Shown here: in pieces, positions 5,793-11,889 of the stretch
Layout: every line of letters begins with the position of its first letter
Position numbering within the stretch: position 1 is the stretch's first letter
Source: JBFXDI01 sp050181295
Lineage (GTDB): Bacteria; Pseudomonadota; Alphaproteobacteria; Rhizobiales; Aestuariivirgaceae
NCBI GenBank assembly: GCA_050181295.1
Contig: JBFXDI010000118.1
Coordinates: 1-11,889, forward strand
Length of the DNA: 11,889 bases
Reading direction: 5' to 3'
Notes under the pieces: model-generated
The model's database searches: none
Seen by the model: the letters and a program-made list of their open reading frames with translations, nothing else
What the model was told of the DNA's origin: nothing
Made by a program: the position numbers and the translations under genes

Positions 5793-7657
5793 GCGGCGCG
5801 CCGGCGCCCGGATCCTCGGCGTGTCGGCGCATAGCCCTGCTCGTCGAAGAGCTCGGCGAGCTTCTCCGTCATGGCGCCGCCGAGCTCTTCCGCATCGACG
5901 ATGGTGACGGCGCGCTTGTAGTAGCGGGTGACGTCATGGCCGATGCCGATGGCGATGAGCTCGACCGGGGAACGGTTCTCGATATCGGCGATGACCTGGC
6001 GGAGGTGGCGTTCCAGGTAGTTGCCGGAGTTGACCGAAAGGGTCGAGTCGTCGACCGGCGCGCCGTCTGAGATGACCATGAGGATGCGGCGCTGCTCGGA
6101 GCGGCCGAGCAGCCGGTTGTGCGCCCAGATCAGCGCCTCGCCGTCGATGTTCTCCTTGAGCAGGCCCTCGCGCATCATGAGGCCGAGATTGCGCCTGGCC
6201 CGCCGCCAGGGCATGTCGGCCGCCTTGTAGATGATGTGGCGGAGGTCGTTGAGGCGGCCGGGATTGGCGGACTTGCCTCCCGCGAGCCACTTCTCGCGCG
6301 CCTGGCCGCCCTTCCAGGCCCGGGTGGTGAAGCCGAGGATCTCGACCTTCACGTTGCAGCGCTCCAGCGTGCGCGCGAGGATGTCGGCGCAGGTCGCGGC
6401 GACCGTGATCGGCCGCCCGCGCATGGAGCCCGAATTGTCGAGGAGAAGGGTCACCACGGTGTCGCGGAAATCGGTGTCCTTCTCGACCTTGAAGGACAGG
6501 GGATGCAGCGGATCGGTCACGACCCGCGACAAGCGCGCCGCGTCGAGCAGACCTTCCTCGAGGTCGAAATCCCAGGAGCGGTTCTGCTTCGCCATGAGAC
6601 GGCGCTGCAGCCGGTTGGCGAGCCGCGCGACCACGCCCTGGAGGCTCGCGAGCTGCTTGTCGAGATAGTTCCTGAGCCGCGTCAGCTCCTCGGCGTCACA
6701 AAGATTCTCCGCGGCGATGGTCTCGTCGAACTGGTTGGTGAAGACCCTGTAGAAGTCCTCGTTCGCCATGCTGCCGAAGGGAAGCTGCGGCCGCCACGGC
6801 TCCTCGCCGTCCTGGGGCTCTTCCGTCTCGAGATCCTCCGGCACGTCGTCGGAGTCGACGTCGGACGCATCCTGCATGGACTGCTCGGAGTCGGTGTCGC
6901 TGTCGCGCGATTCCTCGGAGGAGGAATCCTCGCCCTGCGGATCGCCCTGCTCCTGCTCTTCCGACTGGCCCTCGCCCTCCTCCTGCTCCTCGGAGGAGTC
7001 CTCGGCCTCATCGGGGTCCTCGCCCAGCTCGTCCGCCATGTCGAGGGCGGCGATGAGGTCGCGCGAAAGACGCGCGAACTGCACCTGGTCCCCGATGGCC
7101 TTGCCCAGCGTGTCGAGCTGGCCCGACGCCTTCTCCTCGACCCAGGGGCGCCAGAGATCGACGGTTGCGGCTGCGGAAGCGGGCGGAGGCGCGCCGGTCA
7201 GACGCTCGCGCACCATGAGGGCGAGCGCATCCTCGAGCGCCGAAGGGTCGCGGTCCGGTCCGGCGGCCGAGCGGCGCTGGTAACGGTCGTCGAGCATGGC
7301 GGTGAGGTTTTCCGCCATGCCGGGCATGGCGATGGCGCCGATCGCCTCGACGCGCGCCTGCTCCACCGCCTCGAAGACGGCGCGCGCGGTGCGGCCCTGG
7401 GGCCGATAGCGGCCATGGGTGCCGTCGTCATGGTTGGCGAGGCGGAGCGCGAAGGAGTCAGCAACGCCGCGCGAGATGGCCACGTCCCTGGCTGCGAGCT
7501 CGTGGCCGACCTGGGGCAGCTTGGCGCGATGGCCGGCGAGGGAGGGCTGGTCGGCGCCGAAGGTGACATTGAGCTCCGGGTCGCCGGAAATCGTCTTGGT
7601 GGCGAGGCCGAGCGCGCGCTTGAAGGCTCCGGCCGGCCCCTCGCGGTCGGCCGCCAT
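5789..7657 (-). CDS. cobT: Cobaltochelatase subunit CobT (VWA domain)
   Basis: A 622-residue subunit of the aerobic cobalamin pathway's ATP-dependent cobaltochelatase, which inserts Co2+ into hydrogenobyrinic acid a,c-diamide together with CobS and CobN. It resembles BchD/ChlD in its C-terminal half. Residues 1-205 form the CobT N-terminal region. Residues about 207-288 are a strongly acidic Glu/Asp/Ser linker. The von Willebrand A domain spans about 395-600, with the MIDAS motif DNSGS at 407-411 and a second Asp-rich strand, SDGAPVDDST, at 530-539. The C-terminal tail is Arg-rich. The ATG at 7657 lies one base after the cobS stop and within it the family length is normal. It lies in an operon with cobS upstream and the phytase-like gene downstream. 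Identification is firm; some genomes reuse the CobST pair, so the role is best confirmed by finding cobN elsewhere. Confidence 0.95.
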   Translation of the reverse strand: MAADREGPAGAFKRALGLATKTISGDPELNVTFGADQPSLAGHRAKLPQVGHELAARDVAISRGVADSFALRLANHDDGTHGRYRPQGRTARAVFEAVEQARVEAIGAIAMPGMAENLTAMLDDRYQRRSAAGPDRDPSALEDALALMVRERLTGAPPPASAAATVDLWRPWVEEKASGQLDTLGKAIGDQVQFARLSRDLIAALDMADELGEDPDEAEDSSEEQEEGEGQSEEQEQGDPQGEDSSSEESRDSDTDSEQSMQDASDVDSDDVPEDLETEEPQDGEEPWRPQLPFGSMANEDFYRVFTNQFDETIAAENLCDAEELTRLRNYLDKQLASLQGVVARLANRLQRRLMAKQNRSWDFDLEEGLLDAARLSRVVTDPLHPLSFKVEKDTDFRDTVVTLLLDNSGSMRGRPITVAATCADILARTLERCNVKVEILGFTTRAWKGGQAREKWLAGGKSANPGRLNDLRHIIYKAADMPWRRARRNLGLMMREGLLKENIDGEALIWAHNRLLGRSEQRRILMVISDGAPVDDSTLSVNSGNYLERHLRQVIADIENRSPVELIAIGIGHDVTRYYKRAVTIVDAEELGGAMTEKLAELFDEQGYAPTRRGSGRRRAA

Positions 7658-7658
7658 G

Positions 7659-8654
7659 TCAGCTCAGCGCCACATGCGCCGTCGACTCGGGCAGTTCCTC
7701 GCCCATGCAGCGCTGGTAGAACTCCGCGACCAGTCCGCGCTCCAGCTCATCGCACTTGTTGAGGAAGGTCACGCGGAAGGCGAAGCCCAGATCGTCGAAG
7801 ATCTCGGCGTTCTGCGCCCAGGTCATGACGGTGCGCGGGCTCATGACGGTCGAGAGGTCGCCATTGATGAAGGCGTTGCGGGTGAGATCGGCAACCCGCA
7901 CCATGGACGCGATCTGCTTCCTGCCCTTGTCGGTGTCGTAGCTCTTGGCCTTGGCGAGCACGATGGCGCTCTCCTGCGCGTGGCTCAGATAGTTAAGCGT
8001 GACGACGATCGACCAGCGGTCCATCTGGCCCTGATTGATCTGCTGGGTGCCGTGATAGAGGCCGGTGGTGTCGCCTAGCCCCACCGTGTTGGCGGTGGCG
8101 AAGAGGCGGAAGGAGGGATGCGGCCGGATGACCTTGTTCTGGTCGAGCAGCGTCAGCTTGCCCTGCACCTCGAGCACGCGCTGGATGACGAACATCACAT
8201 CCGGGCGGCCGGCGTCGTATTCGTCGAAGCAGAGCGCGACGTTGTTCTGGAGCGCCCAGGGCAGGATGCCCTGCCGGAACTCGGTGACCTGCTTGCCTTC
8301 CTTGAGCACGATCGCGTCCTTGCCGACGAGATCGATACGGCTGATGTGGCTGTCGAGGTTGACCCGCACGCAGGGCCAGTTGAGGCGCGCCGCCACCTGC
8401 TCGATATGGGTGGACTTGCCGGTGCCATGATAGCCGGTGATCATGACACGGCGGTTGTAGGCGAACCCCGCCAGGATCGCGAGCGTGGTCTCGCGGTTGA
8501 ACAGATAGTCCTCGTCCACATCGGGAACATGCTCGCTCGCCTGCGAATAGGCGGGTACTTCCATGCTCGAGTCGAAGCCGAAGAGCTGGCGCACCGACAC
8601 CTTCATGTCGGGAAGGGGAGCGGTGGCAACCTGTCCGTTCGCAATCGCGTTCAT
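7659..8654 (-). CDS. cobS: Cobaltochelatase subunit CobS (AAA+ ATPase)
   Basis: A 331-residue MoxR-like AAA+ ATPase, the motor subunit that forms a ring complex with CobT and drives cobalt insertion by CobN. Visible motifs are Walker A GYHGTGKST (74-82), Walker B LCFDEYD (141-147), sensor 1 ATAN (186-189), and an arginine-finger region MDRW (211-214). The N-terminus carries the CobS-specific VRQLFGFDSSMEVPAY segment (21-36). Length equals the usual size for CobS. The ATG at 8654 has only a weak GAG ribosome binding site. It is the first gene of the cobS-cobT-phytase-like run. A candidate promoter lies about 50 bases upstream, and I find no room for a cobalamin riboswitch in the 119-base gap before it. 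Confidence 0.95.
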   Translation of the reverse strand: MNAIANGQVATAPLPDMKVSVRQLFGFDSSMEVPAYSQASEHVPDVDEDYLFNRETTLAILAGFAYNRRVMITGYHGTGKSTHIEQVAARLNWPCVRVNLDSHISRIDLVGKDAIVLKEGKQVTEFRQGILPWALQNNVALCFDEYDAGRPDVMFVIQRVLEVQGKLTLLDQNKVIRPHPSFRLFATANTVGLGDTTGLYHGTQQINQGQMDRWSIVVTLNYLSHAQESAIVLAKAKSYDTDKGRKQIASMVRVADLTRNAFINGDLSTVMSPRTVMTWAQNAEIFDDLGFAFRVTFLNKCDELERGLVAEFYQRCMGEELPESTAHVALS

Positions 8655-8704
8655 GGCACTCGATTTCGTTATGCTGGGAGATCAACGCCTAGCGGCGCGG
8701 GGTG

Positions 8705-8733
8705 TTTCTAGTCGTTGCGCGGCATTTGGGCAA
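8705..8733 (-). promoter_or_regulatory. Possible sigma-70 promoter of the cobS-cobT operon
   Basis: On the minus strand TTGCCC (8728-8733) and TAGAAA (8705-8710) are spaced by exactly 17 bases, each matching four of six consensus positions. Transcription would start near 8698, about 44 bases ahead of the cobS ATG. The match is modest, and the gap has no other better candidate. Confidence 0.35.
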
Positions 8734-8773
8734 GCGCGCGGCTTGTCGCTGCCGAGGCTCGGGGAGGGCGGAA

Positions 8774-9376
8774 TCAGCAAAAACCGGCATTGCGGAGGTA
8801 GTCATAGGCGTTGATGATCTCGCGCAGCTTGTCCTCGGTCGCCCGGCTGCCCCCGTTGGCGTCGGGGTGGAGGCGCTTCACCAGGGTCTTGTACTGCCGC
8901 TTCACCTGATCCGGGGTGGCCGTCTCGTCGAGCCCCAGGGCATGCAGAGCCTTGAGTTCTGCATTGCGCACGGCGCGGCGCTCCCGCGCCGGCTCGGCGG
9001 CATCCTCCGCGAACAGGCGATGGGGGTCGCGGTAGCCGGGGCCCGTCGCCTGCCGGGAGCGACCGCCATTGAAGGTCGCCCAGGAGTTCTCGCCGAGGCG
9101 CCAGGTGGGGCGGTGTCCGGTGTGGTCCCGTTCCCGCCAGGACGAGAGGTCGGTATCGCTCATGCCGGCGAAATAGTTGTACTGCTTGTTATATTCACGC
9201 ACGTGCCCGAGGCAGAAGGAGTGGTACTCGCCTTCGTGGTCGCGTCCCTTGGGGGCACGGTAGTCCCCGGCCTGCGCGCAGCCCGGCCATTCGCAGGAAG
9301 GCTTCTGCCGCCGGCGCAGGCGGTCTTCCCCGGGCTTGACGCGGATACGGTCGAAATATTTCGAATCGAGCTTCAT
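8774..9376 (-). CDS. J-domain protein (DnaJ-like co-chaperone) with N-terminal Cys/His cluster
   Basis: A 200-residue J-domain protein, not canonical DnaJ: the J-domain is at the C-terminus (about 141-198), with the HPD motif at 170-172 that stimulates Hsp70 ATPase and a closing LREIINAYDYLRN helix. The N-terminal half has Cys28, Cys33, Cys55 and His58 (C-x4-C-x21-C-x2-H), a plausible zinc site, followed by the aromatic EYNKQYNYFAGMS segment. There is no Gly/Phe linker and no CxxCxGxG repeat. Such proteins are widespread in alphaproteobacteria between bolA and cobS; the client is not known to me. The ATG at 9376 has only a weak RBS. It is divergent from bolA, 54 bases away, and in the same direction as cobS, 119 bases upstream of it. 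Confidence 0.85.
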   Translation of the reverse strand: MKLDSKYFDRIRVKPGEDRLRRRQKPSCEWPGCAQAGDYRAPKGRDHEGEYHSFCLGHVREYNKQYNYFAGMSDTDLSSWRERDHTGHRPTWRLGENSWATFNGGRSRQATGPGYRDPHRLFAEDAAEPARERRAVRNAELKALHALGLDETATPDQVKRQYKTLVKRLHPDANGGSRATEDKLREIINAYDYLRNAGFC

Positions 9377-9430
9377 CGGCTACCAGTGGCGAAAGGCATT
9401 GAGGATAGCACAGGCGAAGGAGCAGGCGAC

Positions 9431-9706
9431 ATGGGTTTGGGCCCGGTGGGACAGCGGATCGAGCGGAAATTGTCGCAGGCCTTCGCGCCGAAGCTTCTCG
9501 ACGTGCGCGACGACTCGCACCTGCATGCGGGCCACGCCGGAGCGCGGGCCGACGGCGAGAGCCATTTCACCGTGAAAGTGGTGTCGCAAGCCTTCGCCGG
9601 CAAGTCGCGGATCGAACGGCACCGCATGGTGCATGCGGCATTGAGCGAGGAATTGCAGGAGCGGGTGCATGCGCTTGCCATCGTCGCGGAGGCGCCGGAG
9701 GGGTGA
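9431..9706 (+). CDS. bolA: BolA family protein
   Basis: A 91-residue BolA-family protein, the cytosolic partner of monothiol glutaredoxins in Fe-S cluster handling and a stress-linked regulator in some bacteria. The class II KH-like fold signature is complete: DDSHLHAGHAG (27-37), ESHFTVKVVSQAFAGKSRIERHRMVH split across 43-68, then LSEELQERVHALAI (71-84). His30, His32 and His35 and the invariant GKSRIERHRMVH segment are retained. The ATG at 9431 has a good RBS (AAGGAG at 9417-9422, eight bases ahead). The frame is open far upstream, but only this start gives the family length and the coding-like sequence. The gene is divergent from the J-domain gene and ends before a clear intrinsic terminator. 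Confidence 0.93.
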   Translation: MGLGPVGQRIERKLSQAFAPKLLDVRDDSHLHAGHAGARADGESHFTVKVVSQAFAGKSRIERHRMVHAALSEELQERVHALAIVAEAPEG

Positions 9707-9754
9707 ATGCTGCCGCCCCTGACGGGCGGACGACTGAACTAGGTTTCCCGTACG

Positions 9755-9839
9755 CGTCATGGCCGGCCCCCGAGCCGGCCATCTTTTTCGTGCCGATGCA
9801 CTGACCAAAAGGATTGCCGGGTCAAGCCCGGCAATGACG
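9755..9839. repeat. Two-hairpin palindromic intergenic element (REP/MITE-like)
   Basis: Two hairpins lie 30 bases apart: the GC-rich bolA terminator stem (9759-9782) and a second perfect 9-bp stem ATTGCCGGG (9813-9821) / CCCGGCAAT (9827-9835) with loop TCAAG. The outer ends are inverted copies of each other, CGTCAT (9755-9760) and ATGACG (9834-9839). Units with the core TTGCCGGGTCAAGCCCGGCAA are, from general knowledge, scattered through the intergenic regions of many Rhizobiales genomes. No transposase is present, so any movement would be in trans. Copy number in this genome cannot be seen from one window. Confidence 0.6.
9759..9788 (+). terminator. Intrinsic terminator downstream of bolA
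   Basis: A perfect 9-bp stem (ATGGCCGGC at 9759-9767, GCCGGCCAT at 9774-9782) with a six-base loop, followed by a run of five T (9784-9788). It is correctly oriented for bolA, 52 bases after its stop. Confidence 0.75.
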
Positions 9840-9936
9840 AGTCCCATAGATGTGTCAAACAGCCCACCAGTTCCTGAGCGGCGAATGCGTGTTGCAGCCT
9901 TTCCATCATGTCGCATCGCACGGCATACTCCTCTCC

Positions 9937-10695
9937 ATGGAACCGACCCGCGGCGTTGCCCTCGTCACCGGTGGAGCCCGCCGCATCGGCCGGGCCATCG
10001 TGCTGCGGCTCGCCGCCTCGGGATGGGCGGTGGCCATCCATCACCATCGCTCCGCATCGGAAGCGCAGAGGCTCGAGGACGAAATCGCCGAGACCGGCGG
10101 GCGTGCAACCTGCGTCTCGGGCGATCTCGTGGAGGAAGGCGTGGCCGCGCACCTCCTGCGCGAGGCCTCGCATCTCGGCGCCGTGACGCTCCTCGTCAAC
10201 AACGCTTCCTGCTTCGAGCCGGACGAAATGGGAAAGCTCGCGCCCGCGGGGTGGGACCGGCATCTCGACTGCAATCTGAAAGCGCCGGTGTTCCTGTCGC
10301 AGGCTTTCGCGGCGGCGCTGCCCGAAAACACTTCCGGCAACATCGTCAACGTCATCGACCAGCGGGTGCTCAAGCCCAATCCACGCTTCTTCTCCTATTC
10401 GGTGAGCAAGGCGGGCCTCTGGTGGGCGACGCGCACCATGGCGCAGGCGCTGGGCCCGCGCATCCGCGTCAACGCCATCGCGCCCGGTCCCGCCATGGCG
10501 TCGAAGCGCATGGGCGAGGCGGATTTCCGAGCCCAGGCGGAAGCGACGCTGCTCAAGCGCGGCACGAACGGCGAGGAGATCGCCGCGGCGCTCCTTTTCA
10601 TCCTCGCCACGCCGTCTATGACAGGGCAGATGATCACGCTCGACGGTGGCCAGCACCTCCTTTGGCAGACGCCGGATCTGGAGGGCGCGGAGTGA
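9937..10695 (+). CDS. SDR-family oxidoreductase, pteridine-reductase (PTR1/FolM)-like
   Basis: A 252-residue classical-length short-chain dehydrogenase/reductase. The NADP-binding TGGARRIG (11-18), HHHRSASEA (35-43, the Arg favouring NADPH) and NNAS (88-91) are present, as is YSVSK (Tyr154, Lys158). At the place of the usual catalytic Ser, 13 residues before Tyr154, stands Asp141 (VIDQRV). This Asp-Tyr-Lys triad, the RIG turn and the HxHRSA stretch are hallmarks of PTR1 and FolM pteridine/dihydrofolate reductases, so reduction of a pterin is the best guess; the substrate is not proven. The ATG at 9937 is chosen because everything before it in the open frame is unlike the family and reaches into the repeat element. 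No RBS is visible. The stop lies 40 bases before the radical SAM gene. Confidence 0.85.
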   Translation: MEPTRGVALVTGGARRIGRAIVLRLAASGWAVAIHHHRSASEAQRLEDEIAETGGRATCVSGDLVEEGVAAHLLREASHLGAVTLLVNNASCFEPDEMGKLAPAGWDRHLDCNLKAPVFLSQAFAAALPENTSGNIVNVIDQRVLKPNPRFFSYSVSKAGLWWATRTMAQALGPRIRVNAIAPGPAMASKRMGEADFRAQAEATLLKRGTNGEEIAAALLFILATPSMTGQMITLDGGQHLLWQTPDLEGAE

Positions 10696-10699
10696 GGGG

Positions 10700-10730
10700 T
10701 TGCGCTTAGAACAAAAAGCGAACATATAGT
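10700..10730 (+). promoter_or_regulatory. Sigma-70 promoter of the radical SAM gene
   Basis: TATAGT (10725-10730) matches five of six -10 positions. TTGCGC (10700-10705) is a possible -35 with a long spacing of 19 bases. Initiation 6-7 bases after the -10 would fall on or next to the ATG at 10736, which points to a leaderless or nearly leaderless mRNA. The LexA box lies between the two elements. Confidence 0.5.
10709..10723 (+). promoter_or_regulatory. LexA box (alphaproteobacterial type, GAAC-N7-GAAC)
   Basis: GAAC (10709-10712), seven bases AAAAAGC, GAAC (10720-10723): a perfect match to the direct-repeat SOS box of alphaproteobacteria (GTTC-N7-GTTC on the other strand), with the usual A-rich spacer. 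It lies between -35 and -10 and ends one base before the -10 element, where bound LexA would block polymerase. It ends 12 bases before the ATG at 10736. The match is direct; control by LexA is inferred. Confidence 0.8.
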
Positions 10731-10735
10731 GGGGC

Positions 10736-11889
10736 ATGGCCAAGACGCTGTTGGAGAAGCTCGTCATCCTGTCGGATGCCGCGAAGTACGACGCCTCCTG
10801 CGCCTCGAGCGGGGCGGAGCGAAAAAACTCACTGAAGACGGGCGGGATCGGATCGACCGGAGGCGCCGGCATTTGCCATGCCTACGCACCGGACGGGCGT
10901 TGCATTTCGCTCCTCAAAATCCTGCTCACGAACTTCTGCGTCTATGACTGCCTCTATTGCGTCAACCGCTCCTCGAGCAACGTCGAGCGGGCGCGCTTCA
11001 CCGTGGAGGAGGTCGTCGCCCTCACGCTCGACTTCTACAAGCGCAACTACATCGAGGGCCTATTCCTTTCCTCCGGCATCATCCGCTCGGCCGACTACAC
11101 CATGGAGCAGATGGTGCGGGTGGCGCGGCTGCTCAGGCAGGAGCATCGCTTCCGGGGCTATATCCACCTGAAAACCATTCCCTCGGCGAGCGCGGCGCTG
11201 ATCGAGGAGGCGGGGCTTCATGCCGACCGGCTCTCGATCAACATCGAGCTGCCGACGGATGATGCCATCACACGCCTCGCGCCCGAGAAGCGGCCGGCCC
11301 AGATCCGGGGCGCCATGGGGGCGCTCAAGCTCAAGATCGCGGAGATGCAGCCGTCCAAGAGGCAGACGGCGAAAGCGCGTCCCCCGCGCTTCGCGCCGGC
11401 CGGCCAAAGCACTCAGCTCATCGTGGGCGCCGACGCGGCGGACGATGCGACGGTGCTCGCCCGCTCGCGCACGCTCTATGCGAGCTACGATCTCAAACGC
11501 GTCTACTACTCGGCCTTCAGCCCCATTCCCGATTCCGCCTCCGCGCTGCCGCTCGCGCGCCCGCCACTCATGCGCGAGCATCGCCTCTACCAGGCCGACT
11601 GGCTCATGCGCTTCTACGGCTTCGAGCTGCCGGAGATTCTCGAAGGCGGAAAGGACGGCATGCTCGACCTCGCGATCGATCCGAAGCTCGCCTGGGCGCT
11701 CAAGCATCGCGGCGATTTTCCCGTGGACGTGAACCGGGCCCCACGGGAGACGCTGCTGCGCGTGCCCGGCCTCGGCACGAAGAGCGTCGACGCCATCCTG
11801 GCGAGCCGCCGCCACAGACGCCTGCGGCTCGACGACAACGCCCGCGTGGCGAAGGCGGTCACGCGGATGAAGCCCTTCATCGTGACGGC
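10736..11889 (+). CDS. Putative DNA modification/repair radical SAM protein (runs off the right edge)
   Basis: 384 codons are visible, with no stop before the window end. The radical SAM [4Fe-4S] motif is C68-x3-C72-x2-C75 (CVYDCLYC). Before it lie three more cysteines (22, 47, 56) in the stretches YDASCASSG and GICHAYAPDGRCISLLK. After it come NYIEGLFLSSGI (104-115), GYIHLKTIP (141-149) and RLSINIELPT. A helix-hairpin-helix DNA-binding motif, VPGLGTKSVDAIL, is at 343-355. This is the pattern of the 'putative DNA modification/repair radical SAM' family, whose members commonly sit beside a uracil-DNA-glycosylase-like gene. The reaction is not known to me. Start: ATG 10736, without a usable RBS but right behind a strong -10. 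A LexA box overlaps the promoter, fitting a DNA-damage role. Only a short C-terminal piece should be missing. Confidence 0.9.
   Translation, partial: MAKTLLEKLVILSDAAKYDASCASSGAERKNSLKTGGIGSTGGAGICHAYAPDGRCISLLKILLTNFCVYDCLYCVNRSSSNVERARFTVEEVVALTLDFYKRNYIEGLFLSSGIIRSADYTMEQMVRVARLLRQEHRFRGYIHLKTIPSASAALIEEAGLHADRLSINIELPTDDAITRLAPEKRPAQIRGAMGALKLKIAEMQPSKRQTAKARPPRFAPAGQSTQLIVGADAADDATVLARSRTLYASYDLKRVYYSAFSPIPDSASALPLARPPLMREHRLYQADWLMRFYGFELPEILEGGKDGMLDLAIDPKLAWALKHRGDFPVDVNRAPRETLLRVPGLGTKSVDAILASRRHRRLRLDDNARVAKAVTRMKPFIVT

Noticed and set aside
4692..5834. 380-codon plus-strand frame over the phytase-like gene
   Set aside because: It is antisense to a gene with signal peptide and family motifs, and has no domain of its own.
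6119..7762. 547-codon open frame on the plus strand over cobT
   Set aside because: It is antisense to cobT. Leu/Val/Gly-rich runs mirror the acidic linker of CobT and no family is recognisable.
8655..8773. Cobalamin riboswitch before cobS
   Set aside because: The gap is only 119 bases with a candidate promoter leaving about 44 bases of leader. No B12-box-like sequence is visible.
9380..9916. Minus-strand frame containing VIAGLDPAIL-like sequence
   Set aside because: This peptide is the familiar mistranslation of the Rhizobiales intergenic palindrome, joined to antisense bolA; not a gene.
9757..10872. 371-codon minus-strand frame over the SDR gene
   Set aside because: It begins antisense to the radical SAM gene and ends in the translated palindrome (SSLPGLTRQS). 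The plus-strand SDR has all its motifs.
1..11889. CRISPR arrays, tRNA, rRNA, transposases, prophage or toxin-antitoxin genes
   Set aside because: Looked for on both strands. No regularly spaced repeats, cloverleaf sequences or recognisable products of these classes were seen.

Overview
The window is about 11.9 kb of GC-rich DNA with features typical of an alphaproteobacterium of the order Hyphomicrobiales (Rhizobiales). It has a DUF1236 secreted protein, a bolA / J-domain gene / cobS-cobT cluster, a putative EcfG-type stress promoter, a LexA box of the alphaproteobacterial direct-repeat type (GAAC-N7-GAAC), and an intergenic palindrome pair of the kind repeated in these genomes. I cannot name genus or species. 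It reads as chromosomal backbone. I see no insertion sequence, phage gene, CRISPR array, tRNA or rRNA.

Layout. (1) 1-353, minus: N-terminal part of a Bcr/CflA-type MFS drug exporter cut by the window edge. A 360-base gap follows with one doubtful small ORF. (2) 718-3872, plus: a D-alanyl-D-alanine carboxypeptidase (PBP5/DacA type), a DMT/EamA transporter and a DUF817 membrane protein, with gaps of 16 and 4 bases, probably co-transcribed. (3) 3878-4730, minus: a secreted DUF1236 protein with an octapeptide repeat, its own terminator, and a precise match to a general-stress-response (EcfG) promoter. (4) 4773-8654, minus: cobS, cobT and a phytase-like esterase gene, tightly packed (1-base gap, then 4-base overlap). 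CobS and CobT are the AAA+ and VWA subunits of aerobic cobaltochelatase; the large subunit CobN is not here. (5) 8774-9706: a J-domain protein with an N-terminal Cys/His cluster (minus), divergent from bolA (plus). bolA ends in an intrinsic terminator that forms half of a two-hairpin repeat unit. (6) 9937-10695, plus: an SDR enzyme with pteridine-reductase (PTR1/FolM) hallmarks. (7) 10736 to the window end, plus: a radical SAM protein of the putative DNA modification/repair family, cut by the edge, with a perfect LexA box over its promoter.

The most interesting part is the right end. A radical SAM / helix-hairpin-helix protein, whose family normally travels with a uracil-DNA-glycosylase-like gene, appears to be under direct SOS control, with a promoter so close to the start codon that the transcript may be leaderless. 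The second notable point is the GGAAC-N16-CGTT promoter in front of the DUF1236 gene. The other genes are recognisable families, several of them (DUF817, DUF1236, phytase-like, the J-domain protein) of unknown function.
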